Assembly: GCF_020880695.1 (NCBI RefSeq)
Contig: NZ_JAJIWO010000009.1
Span: 62,001 to 126,000, forward strand
Source: Mucilaginibacter sp. UR6-11
GTDB taxonomy: Bacteria; Bacteroidota; Bacteroidia; Sphingobacteriales; Sphingobacteriaceae
Direction: 5' to 3'
Length of the DNA: 64,000 nt
Made by a program: the position numbers and the translations under genes. Below are positions 1 through 7,037 of the stretch, piece by piece (within the stretch, counting starts at the first letter, position 1; the number at the start of each line of letters is the position of its first letter). The notes beneath the pieces were generated by a model. It did no database searches. It saw only the letters and a list, made by a program, of their open reading frames with translations, and was not told the origin of the DNA.

Positions 1-144
1 AGGCATCTCGCGCGCGCCGGTTTTTTTATCAAATAACGTTTCGGTAACAAATACATTAAAATGGCCGATCTCTTTAGCGATACCGCTTGGTAGCTGCGCC
101 GAACTTTCTTCGTAAAAGCCTTCTAATGACGTTTTGCCTATCAT
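1..144 (-). CDS. Probable AraC-type regulator, N-terminal fragment (cut by window edge)
   Basis: Forty-eight codons read on the minus strand from an ATG at 144 and run off the left edge without a stop. The peptide begins MIGKTSLEGFY and contains LPSGIAKEIGHFNVF. This resembles the N-terminal cupin-like arm of many Bacteroidota AraC-family regulators, which start with a short helix followed by an 'EIGHFNVF' strand. The DNA-binding half is outside the window, so the assignment rests on the first 48 residues only. It lies 39 bp downstream of the SDR gene on the same strand, so the two may be co-transcribed and the regulator could control the SDR. Confidence 0.5.
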   Translation of the reverse strand, partial: MIGKTSLEGFYEESSAQLPSGIAKEIGHFNVFVTETLFDKKTGAREMP

Positions 145-183
145 GATACCTGTTTGTATTATTCAAAGTTAATAAAATCTGAA

Positions 184-948
184 TTATAGATTCATACCGC
201 CTGATACTTCAATGCGCTGACCATTGATCCATCTGGCATCCTCGGTACATAAAAATGCTACCACACCGCCAATATCTTCCGCCTCGCCCGGGCGACCCAA
301 TGCTGTCAGGCTGCTTACCATTTTGTTAACCTGCTCATTATCCCGCACTGTACCACCGTTAAAGTCGGTAGCTATAGCACCCGGAGCGACAATATTAGCA
401 CGGATGCCCTTCGATCCCAGCTCTTTTGCAAGGTAACGGGTAAATACCTCGACAGCGCCTTTCATTGATGCATAGGCCGATGCGCCAGGCATGCTGAAAC
501 GGGCCAAACCTGATGAAATATTTATGATGCCGCCGCCATCATTCAGAATAGGCAAAACCTTTTGTGTCAGGAAATAAACGCCTTTAAAATGTACATTCAT
601 CAAGTCGTCAAACGCTTCTTCAGTAGTTTGGTCGATAGGTGCGTGATGGCCCATTCCGGCATTGTTGATCAGGAAGTCTAAATGATCGGTGCCGAACGTA
701 TCACTCAAAACGCCTTGTACTTTTTCAATAAACGCGCCGAAGCTTTTAATATCGCCGGTATTCAATTGCAGCGTTGCGGCTTTTTGCCCGCTTTGCTGTA
801 CCTGTTTAACCACTTCGTTGGCATCGTCCGCCTTATTATTATAGGTAAGGATAACGCTTATGCCTTTTTCGGCCAGCTTAAGGGCCATGTCTTTGCCTAA
901 TCCGCGGCTGCCGCCGGTAACTAATGCTATTTTATTTTTGTTTTCCAT
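184..948 (-). CDS. SDR family oxidoreductase
   Basis: This is a 254-residue classical short-chain dehydrogenase/reductase, probably cytosolic and NADP-dependent. The Rossmann glycine motif TGGSRGLG is at residues 11-18, the structural NNAG motif near residue 95, and the catalytic Ser and YxxxK (YASMK) near residues 145-163. The C-terminus ends with the usual INGQRIEVSGGM segment. Length matches the family, and the MENKNKIALV start puts the first beta strand where expected. The substrate cannot be read from sequence. The fragmentary probable regulator downstream on the same strand suggests local control. Confidence 0.9.
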   Translation of the reverse strand: MENKNKIALVTGGSRGLGKDMALKLAEKGISVILTYNNKADDANEVVKQVQQSGQKAATLQLNTGDIKSFGAFIEKVQGVLSDTFGTDHLDFLINNAGMGHHAPIDQTTEEAFDDLMNVHFKGVYFLTQKVLPILNDGGGIINISSGLARFSMPGASAYASMKGAVEVFTRYLAKELGSKGIRANIVAPGAIATDFNGGTVRDNEQVNKMVSSLTALGRPGEAEDIGGVVAFLCTEDARWINGQRIEVSGGMNL

Positions 949-1113
949 TTCTTTTAATTATAACACAAAGATCGCTGCAATGTTGAGGCTGGTGTTTGGA
1001 TAAATCAATCGGTTATTTGCGAAATTCAAATAATGGGGGTTTGCTTGTTGTTGCGGAGAAAGTAATGGCGAACATATGGCGCGTTAGTCCTATTGCTTTG
1101 TGGCCAACGCGCG

Positions 1114-1546
1114 CTTGGCTTGCCCCGCTCTTGGCCGCGGAAGCCCATTACTTTTTTCCTTGATGAAAAAAGTAACAAAAAAATCAAGTCAGGCCGATCG
1201 CTGCCACTTCACAGGCCAGACTCCCGGCCGCGCGCCCTGACAGGCCTTTGCGCTTCTTTGCAATGTTCATAAGACGATGTGGGTTTGAAAATAAAGCCGT
1301 CAGCAAAAAAGCTTCGGGGGAAAATTGATAAAACAGGTTGGCCTTGCGGACGGCAAGGGCATAGCGTCTTTTTGCCATGAGAGACGGGCAGAGCGATAGC
1401 GGCAAAATTATGCAGCCCGTGGTTTTATCAGTTTTGCCGGGTAAAAGCCAAGAGCGCAAAGAAGCCTCTTTTGCTGACTTGATTTTTGGTTCTTTTCATC
1501 AAGGAAAAGAACAAAGGCCTCCGCGGCCTTAGCGGGGCAAGCCGAG
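1114..1546. repeat. Imperfect long inverted-repeat element in a gene-free stretch
   Basis: The 648-bp gap between the SDR and monooxygenase-fold genes holds two inverted arms. The left arm at about 1114-1192 runs from a CTTGCCCCGC block through GGCCGCGG to TTTCCTTGATGAAAA and ends in AAATCAAGTCAG. The right arm at about 1474-1546 is its near reverse complement, with a few substitutions and small indels. The core of about 280 bp is richer in G+C than the surrounding intergenic DNA. Two short open frames inside (1184-1459 and 1428-1613, minus) have low-complexity, non-protein-like translations and are not called as genes. The design suggests a dispersed, structured non-coding repeat, perhaps a MITE- or REP-like element. 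No transposase or clear target-site duplication was seen. Confidence 0.7.
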
Positions 1547-1596
1547 GGGCAGGGCCTGACACGCGTTTAGTCAATCGGGTAACGGCGATATGCTGA

Positions 1597-1914
1597 CTAC
1601 CCCTCAAACTCATAATCCCACTCCACTTTACAAATCCTCACTTTATAATTAGCATACCATTTCTCACGCCCATACTTTTGTGCTATTAAATGATCGGCAT
1701 TGGCTTTCCAGTTGCGGATAGCTTCCGGCGATTGCCAGTAGGATACGGTAATACCGATTTCGTTTCGTGCCGATTCAATGCCTAAGTAGCCTTCCTGTTG
1801 TTTAGCCAGCTCGTCCATCGCATCAGCCATGGCGGCGTAGCCGTTATCGCCTTGCGTGCGGGTAGAGGTAAAGATTACGGCGTAATAGGGTGTTGGTGGG
1901 GTTTGAGCTATCAT
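1597..1914 (-). CDS. Antibiotic biosynthesis monooxygenase (ABM) domain protein
   Basis: A 105-residue single-domain protein of the dimeric alpha/beta-barrel ABM fold. Features seen are the opening strand YYAVIFTSTR, a helix AAMADAMDELAKQQEGYLGIES, and the characteristic GITVSYWQSPEAIRNWKAN stretch. YWxSxEAIxxWK is typical of this family. Members are small heme- or quinone-related monooxygenases or stress proteins; many have no known substrate, so function here is generic. It sits 57 bp downstream of gcvP on the same strand, but a strong hairpin between them suggests mostly separate transcription. Confidence 0.8.
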   Translation of the reverse strand: MIAQTPPTPYYAVIFTSTRTQGDNGYAAMADAMDELAKQQEGYLGIESARNEIGITVSYWQSPEAIRNWKANADHLIAQKYGREKWYANYKVRICKVEWDYEFEG

Positions 1915-1938
1915 GATATTTAGTTATTGCCAAATAAA

Positions 1939-1963
1939 AAAGGCTCCGTTTTATGGGAGCCTT
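1939..1963 (-). terminator. Rho-independent terminator downstream of gcvP
   Basis: The stem AAAGGCTCC / GGAGCCTTT has a 7-nt loop. On the minus strand it is followed by a T-rich run (TTTTTTATTT). It begins 9 bp after the gcvP stop codon and lies before the ABM-domain gene. Confidence 0.85.
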
Positions 1964-1971
1964 TAAGTTTA

Positions 1972-4881
1972 TCACGTTCCGTATTCCGGCGTTGTTACTT
2001 CGCTTTCTTCAAACTCGTAATCAGTCAGCGGCGGGCATGAGCATATCAGCGTTCTATCACCATAAGTATCATTAACCCGGCCCACAGACGGCCAGAATTT
2101 ATAAGCTGCTACATATGGCAACGGGAAGGCTGCTTTTTGGCGGCTGTATGGATGCTCCCAATCGTTGGCAGTTATTACTGCCGCAGTATGCGGTGCGTTT
2201 TTTAATGGGTTGTCAGTTTTATCAGATTTTCCTGCTTCAGCGGCAGCAATCTCTTTACGAATACCGATCATCGCATCGCAAAAACGGTCGAGCTCATGTT
2301 TAGGCTCTGATTCGGTTGGCTCGATCATTACCGTGCCCGCAACCGGGAACGATACTGTCGGCGCGTGGAAACCATAATCCATTAAACGTTTGGCAATATC
2401 AACCACCTCGATGCCGGCTGCTTTAAACGAACGGCAATCCAGGATCATCTCATGTGCGCAACGGCCATGCGATCCGGTGTATAATACCGGGTAATGGCTC
2501 TCTAATCTTGTTTTGATATAGTTGGCGTTAAGGATAGCATATTTAGTAGCGTTGGTTAAGCCATCGCCGCCCATCATAGCTATATAAGCGTGTGATATGA
2601 TGAGGATAGATGCCGAACCCCATGGCGCTGCAGACACCGCGTGGATAGCTTTGCCATTATCGATGTCGACCACAGCGTGACCCGGCAGGTAAGGTACTAA
2701 GTGCTTAGCCACACCAATGGGACCCATACCCGGGCCGCCACCGCCATGCGGGATACAGAAGGTTTTATGTAAGTTAAGGTGGCAAACATCGGCACCGATA
2801 GTAGCCGGACTGGTTAAGCCAACCTGCGCGTTCATGTTTGCACCGTCCATATAAACCTGTCCGCCGTTATCATGGATGATCTGGCAGATATCAATGATCG
2901 ACTCTTCAAACACACCGTGGGTCGACGGATAAGTTACCATCAGGCAGGACAGATCGTCTTTATGCTCTTCGGCTTTAGCCTTCATATCGGCAACGTCAAT
3001 GTTACCGTTATCATCGCATTTAACAATTACTATTTTCATGCCGGCCATTGCTGCTGATGCAGGGTTGGTGCCGTGTGCCGATGACGGGATCAGCACCACA
3101 TTGCGGTGATGATCGCCGCGGTCCATATGGTAAGCGCGGATCACCATCAGGCCGGCATACTCGCCTTGCGCGCCTGCGTTTGGCTGCAGGCTCATGGCTG
3201 CAAAGCCGGTGATCTCGCTTAACCAGCGGTTCAGCTCGTCAAATAGTTGCATGTAACCGCCTGTTTGGTCGGTTGGTGCAAAAGGGTGCATGCGGCTAAA
3301 CTCGGCCCAGGTAACCGGTACCATTTCGGTAGTAGCATTAAGTTTCATGGTACATGAACCTAAGGCTATCATCGAGTGGCAAAGCGAAAGATCTTTAGTT
3401 TCTAAAGATTTGATATAGCGCAACATTTCATGCTCTGAATGATGCGAGTTAAAGATGCCATGCGTTAAGTATGCTGATGTACGTTGCAGACCTGCAGGGA
3501 TAACCGTCTCTAAATTAGCCTGCAATCCTTCAAAATTAACAGCAGCAATTGTTTTGCCTTTTACTTTTGCAAACAGGCGCACCAGGGTTTTGATATCATC
3601 AGGCGAAGTAGTTTCATCAACAGAAATAGTAACTACAGAGCCCTTATAATTTAAGTTAATCTCGTTATTTAAAGCTTCCGAATGGATAGGGCCAACCAGG
3701 TCGCCCAGGTCAAACTTAACCGTATCAAAATAAGCCTCATTTAATTGTTTAAAGCCTAATGTTTCCAGGCTTTGGCTTAAAAGGATAGCTAAACCGTGTA
3801 CACGCTCTGCAATCAGCTTCACACCTTTGGGGCCATGATAAACGGCATACATACCGGCCATGATAGCCAATAAAGCCTGCGCGGTACAGATGTTAGAGGT
3901 TGCTTTATCCCTGCGGATATGTTGCTCGCGGGTTTGCAGGGCCATACGCAGCGCGTAGTTGCCGGCGCTGTCAATGGTTACCCCGATGATACGGCCCGGG
4001 ATAGAGCGTTTGTATTCTTCTTTAGTTGCAAAAAATGCAGCATGCGGGCCGCCAAAGCCCATTGGTACACCAAAACGCTGGGTAGTACCAACAACAATGT
4101 CAGCACCCCATTCGCCCGGAGGGGTTAGGAGTACCAGGCTCATCAAATCGGCAACAACGGTTAGCTTAATGCCTTTTTCGTGTCCTTTGGCGGCAAAGTC
4201 GGCGTAGTTATAAACCGCGCCGTGGCCGGCAGGATATTGTACAATGGCGCCAAACATCTCGTCGGTTAATTCAACGGTGCGGTGGTCGCCTATTTGCAGG
4301 GTAATGCCATAAGGCTCGGCCCTGGTTTTTAAAATATCTATCGTTTGCGGGAAAACTTCTTCTGATACAAAAAAGGTTTTAGCCGTATCTTTCTTACGCA
4401 GGGTATATTGCATAAACATGGCCTCGGCAGCGGCGGTGCCTTCATCCAATAACGATGCATTGGCAATTTCCATCCCGGTAAGGTCGATAACCATGGTCTG
4501 GAAGTTTAACAGCGCCTGTAAACGGCCCTGGGCAATTTCGGCCTGGTAAGGGGTATACTGGGTATACCATCCGGGATTTTCAAGAATATTACGCTGGATA
4601 ACACCCGGCACAATAACATCATAATAACCCTGGCCGATATAGCTGCGGTAAACTTTGTTTTTTGATGCCGTTTGTTTAAGGTCTTTAAGGTAAGCAAACT
4701 CGCTTTTTGCTGCAGGCAGGTTAAGCGGATTTTTTAACCGGATCTTTGCCGGTACCGTTTGTGCGATCAGCTCGTCAAGCGTTGCAACGCCTGTAGCTTT
4801 AAGCATTTCTGCGGTGTCTGCCTCATTGGGTGCGATGTGCCTTCCCTCAAATTTTTCCTCGTAAGCCGTGTTTAATTTCAT
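1972..4881 (-). CDS. gcvP: Glycine dehydrogenase (aminomethyl-transferring), glycine cleavage P protein
   Basis: A 969-residue full-length fused-type P protein. It decarboxylates glycine using PLP and passes the aminomethyl group to the lipoyl H protein of the glycine cleavage system in the cytosol. Both homologous halves are present. The N-terminal half has GQGYYDVIVPGVIQRNI and SLLDEGTAAAEAM. The C-terminal half has the PLP-binding stretch NLHKTFCIPHGGGGPG with Lys706 as expected Schiff-base residue. GSCTMKLNAT and YPSTHGVFEE are also canonical. The other cleavage genes (gcvT, gcvH) are not adjacent, as is common in Bacteroidota. A good promoter candidate lies about 35 bp upstream and a terminator lies at its end, so it appears monocistronic. 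Confidence 0.98.
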   Translation of the reverse strand: MKLNTAYEEKFEGRHIAPNEADTAEMLKATGVATLDELIAQTVPAKIRLKNPLNLPAAKSEFAYLKDLKQTASKNKVYRSYIGQGYYDVIVPGVIQRNILENPGWYTQYTPYQAEIAQGRLQALLNFQTMVIDLTGMEIANASLLDEGTAAAEAMFMQYTLRKKDTAKTFFVSEEVFPQTIDILKTRAEPYGITLQIGDHRTVELTDEMFGAIVQYPAGHGAVYNYADFAAKGHEKGIKLTVVADLMSLVLLTPPGEWGADIVVGTTQRFGVPMGFGGPHAAFFATKEEYKRSIPGRIIGVTIDSAGNYALRMALQTREQHIRRDKATSNICTAQALLAIMAGMYAVYHGPKGVKLIAERVHGLAILLSQSLETLGFKQLNEAYFDTVKFDLGDLVGPIHSEALNNEINLNYKGSVVTISVDETTSPDDIKTLVRLFAKVKGKTIAAVNFEGLQANLETVIPAGLQRTSAYLTHGIFNSHHSEHEMLRYIKSLETKDLSLCHSMIALGSCTMKLNATTEMVPVTWAEFSRMHPFAPTDQTGGYMQLFDELNRWLSEITGFAAMSLQPNAGAQGEYAGLMVIRAYHMDRGDHHRNVVLIPSSAHGTNPASAAMAGMKIVIVKCDDNGNIDVADMKAKAEEHKDDLSCLMVTYPSTHGVFEESIIDICQIIHDNGGQVYMDGANMNAQVGLTSPATIGADVCHLNLHKTFCIPHGGGGPGMGPIGVAKHLVPYLPGHAVVDIDNGKAIHAVSAAPWGSASILIISHAYIAMMGGDGLTNATKYAILNANYIKTRLESHYPVLYTGSHGRCAHEMILDCRSFKAAGIEVVDIAKRLMDYGFHAPTVSFPVAGTVMIEPTESEPKHELDRFCDAMIGIRKEIAAAEAGKSDKTDNPLKNAPHTAAVITANDWEHPYSRQKAAFPLPYVAAYKFWPSVGRVNDTYGDRTLICSCPPLTDYEFEESEVTTPEYGT

Positions 4882-4915
4882 GAATAAGTATCAGTTATTT
4901 GAAGCCGTAAAGGTA

Positions 4916-4946
4916 CAAATTTAGCCGCTGACTATCAATTGATAAA
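4916..4946 (-). promoter_or_regulatory. Bacteroidota-type promoter for gcvP
   Basis: On the minus strand, a TTTA at 4946-4943 is followed by exactly 19 bases and then TAAATTTG at 4923-4916. This matches the Bacteroidota pattern TTTG-N19-TAnnTTTG with one mismatch in the -33 box. It lies about 35 bp upstream of the gcvP start. Confidence 0.6.
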
Positions 4947-5041
4947 CCCAATCGTCAGTATAAAATTACAGGGGAAATTTAATTTGTTTAAGCGATCAAA
5001 AGACAGAATAATATCGGCTGTTTTGAACGATTCAAACTATA

Positions 5042-5758
5042 TTAAACTAACTGGCGCAAATACATTTGTATGGTGTTTTCCAACCCATAATACAAGGCAT
5101 CGGTTATCAATGCGTGGCCTATGCTTACCTCGTCCAGAGCGGGAATATTTTCGGCGAAATATTTGAGATTGCCCAGGTCCAGATCGTGCCCGGCATTAAT
5201 GCCTAAGCCGGCTTTATGCGCCGCTTCCGCAGCCTTAATGTAAGGTGCAATGGCGGCAGCCTTATCCTGGTGATATTGGTGGGCGTAAGCTTCGGTGTAT
5301 AGTTCTATCCTGTCTGTGCCAGTTGTGGCGGCGGCTTCAACCATTTCAACTACCGGATCAACAAAAATAGAAACACGGATGCCCGCATTTTTAAATACCG
5401 CGATCATATCTTTTAAATACTGCTGGTTTTTAAGCGTGTCCCAACCGTGATTTGAGGTGATCTGTCCCAGCACATCGGGTACCAGGGTAACCTGCTCGGG
5501 CTTGTTGGCCAATACCAGGTCTATAAATTTTTGCTCCTGGCAATTGCCCTCAATGTTAAACTCGGTGGTGACTATTTTTTTTAGCTCGAAAACATCATTA
5601 TAGCGGATATGCCTTTCATCCGGGCGCGGATGTACTGTTATACCCTGCGCGCCGAAACGCTCGCAGTCTAGCGCTACTTTTATCAGATCAGGGTTGTTAC
5701 CGCCGCGCGAATTACGCAGGGTTGCGATTTTATTGATATTTACGGATAATCGGGTCAT
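5042..5758 (-). CDS. pdxJ: Pyridoxine 5'-phosphate synthase
   Basis: A 238-residue TIM-barrel enzyme that condenses 1-deoxyxylulose 5-phosphate with 3-amino-2-oxopropyl phosphate to give pyridoxine 5'-phosphate, the last ring-forming step of DXP-dependent vitamin B6 synthesis. Hallmarks include the start TRLSVNINKIATLRN-RGGNNPDL, the GAQGITVHPRPDERHI motif, and the phosphate-binding NAGHDLDLGNL and EVSIGHALITDAL segments near the C-terminus. Length fits the family. It lies upstream of gcvP on the same strand with a 160-bp gap containing a gcvP promoter, so co-transcription is uncertain. The P protein downstream is itself PLP-dependent, which may be coincidental. Confidence 0.97.
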   Translation of the reverse strand: MTRLSVNINKIATLRNSRGGNNPDLIKVALDCERFGAQGITVHPRPDERHIRYNDVFELKKIVTTEFNIEGNCQEQKFIDLVLANKPEQVTLVPDVLGQITSNHGWDTLKNQQYLKDMIAVFKNAGIRVSIFVDPVVEMVEAAATTGTDRIELYTEAYAHQYHQDKAAAIAPYIKAAEAAHKAGLGINAGHDLDLGNLKYFAENIPALDEVSIGHALITDALYYGLENTIQMYLRQLV

Positions 5759-5780
5759 GTAGTAATCAGCTTAAAAAAAT

Positions 5781-5813
5781 CAAATATCACTATTAGTTAA
5801 TTAATAGACCAAA
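5781..5813 (-). promoter_or_regulatory. Possible promoter for pdxJ
   Basis: On the minus strand, TTTG at 5813-5810, a 21-base spacer and GATATTTG at 5788-5781 resemble TTTG-N19-TAnnTTTG with a changed first base and a slightly long spacer. It ends 22 bp before the pdxJ start. Confidence 0.35.
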
Positions 5814-5845
5814 CATTTTTAACCGGATTTAGTTGCAACAGCACA

Positions 5846-6841
5846 ATGAAAACTGTGATAAAATATTTGCTGGCCTTTAGCTGTCTGTCCTCGGTTTCAT
5901 TAACAGCCGGTGCACAGGCCAATTATTTAAAAATTGAGAATTATAAAGTATACTATGGCTGGGCCAAACATTTCCCGCAGGATTGGATGATACTGCGCCG
6001 GTTTGAAAACCAGGGCCGACAGTATTTTTTGATGGTAAACCCGCAAACCCTGCAAACTAAAATTGATGAAACCAATTTTTACCAGGTTAAAACCATGACT
6101 ATGGATGCCGCCCGTAGCTTTTTTAAAGGCACCCCCTACCAAAGGGCATTAGCCAAAGCTGAAAAACGATCGGTAATGATTCAGGATGCGGGGATAGAAA
6201 TGGGGATGCCCAAAGAAAGCGGGATTAGTTTAACGGCAGATCTTTGCCCGTCACACCGGCCGCTGGATAAGAGGATCTTTACCGACATTTTTACTGAGTT
6301 TCAAAAAGTGGAAAAGCCTGCGCCCATTGCACTATCAATTACCGGCATTTGGATGCGCCAGCACCCACGCGACCTGGAATGGCTGAAACAGATGGAACAA
6401 AAGGGCGAGATCTATATCACCTGGATCAACCACTCCTTTAATCATCGCGTTAGCAAAACACTGCCGCTAAAAGAAAATTTTTTACTGGAGGCGGGTACGG
6501 ACATAACTTATGAAGTTCTGGAAACCGAAAAAGCGATGTTAAAAAACGGGTTACTGCCCTCGGTTTTCTTTAGATTCCCCGGGTTGGTGTCTGATCAGCA
6601 ACTGGTGAAACGCATAACCGATTTCGGATTAATACCCATCGGCACCGATGCCTGGCTGGCTAAGGGACAACAGCCCCAGGCGGGTAGTATCGTGCTGATC
6701 CATGGTAACGGCAACGAGCCGGTAGGGGTAGCCGATTTTATTAACCTGCTTAAATCAAAGACAAAAGCTATCGCCCAAAAACAGTGGTTATTATATGATC
6801 TTCGCGAGAGTGTTGACGAGGAATTTGAAAGCGCTAACTGA
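5846..6841 (+). CDS. Secreted polysaccharide deacetylase-like (NodB-fold) protein
   Basis: A 331-residue protein with a signal peptide (cleavage likely after SLTAGAQA, about residue 25). The region from about residue 125 to 310 has the strand-motif order of a NodB/CE4 deacetylase: a TADLCPS segment in place of the usual TFDD metal motif, NHSFNHR matching the H-x3-H metal site, and FRFPGLVSD like the R-x-PG motif. The terminal SIVLIHGNG strand corresponds to the usual 'vLlHd' motif. The TFDD Asp pair is only partly kept, so activity is uncertain. The N-terminal 100 residues are unassigned. It is transcribed divergently from pdxJ. Confidence 0.65.
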   Translation: MKTVIKYLLAFSCLSSVSLTAGAQANYLKIENYKVYYGWAKHFPQDWMILRRFENQGRQYFLMVNPQTLQTKIDETNFYQVKTMTMDAARSFFKGTPYQRALAKAEKRSVMIQDAGIEMGMPKESGISLTADLCPSHRPLDKRIFTDIFTEFQKVEKPAPIALSITGIWMRQHPRDLEWLKQMEQKGEIYITWINHSFNHRVSKTLPLKENFLLEAGTDITYEVLETEKAMLKNGLLPSVFFRFPGLVSDQQLVKRITDFGLIPIGTDAWLAKGQQPQAGSIVLIHGNGNEPVGVADFINLLKSKTKAIAQKQWLLYDLRESVDEEFESAN

Positions 6842-7037
6842 CATATTTTCTATCAATTGCAATGCAATGTAGTGATTTATAGAGTGATAAATGTAACAAT
6901 CATGGGATTAACAGAACTATTGGCCCCTAATTATGTAACAATAGTATTAAATAGAAATTTAAACGTAATATAAATTGAACCTTTGCAAAGTCTTAAGCAA
7001 TTGAATTATTAACAAAAACAGCGTACATCTAAACTTT

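Noticed and set aside
1184..1613. Two overlapping minus-strand open frames (91 and 61 residues)
   Set aside because: They lie in the inverted-repeat element; translations are Arg/Ser/Pro/Leu-rich without a fold-like pattern.
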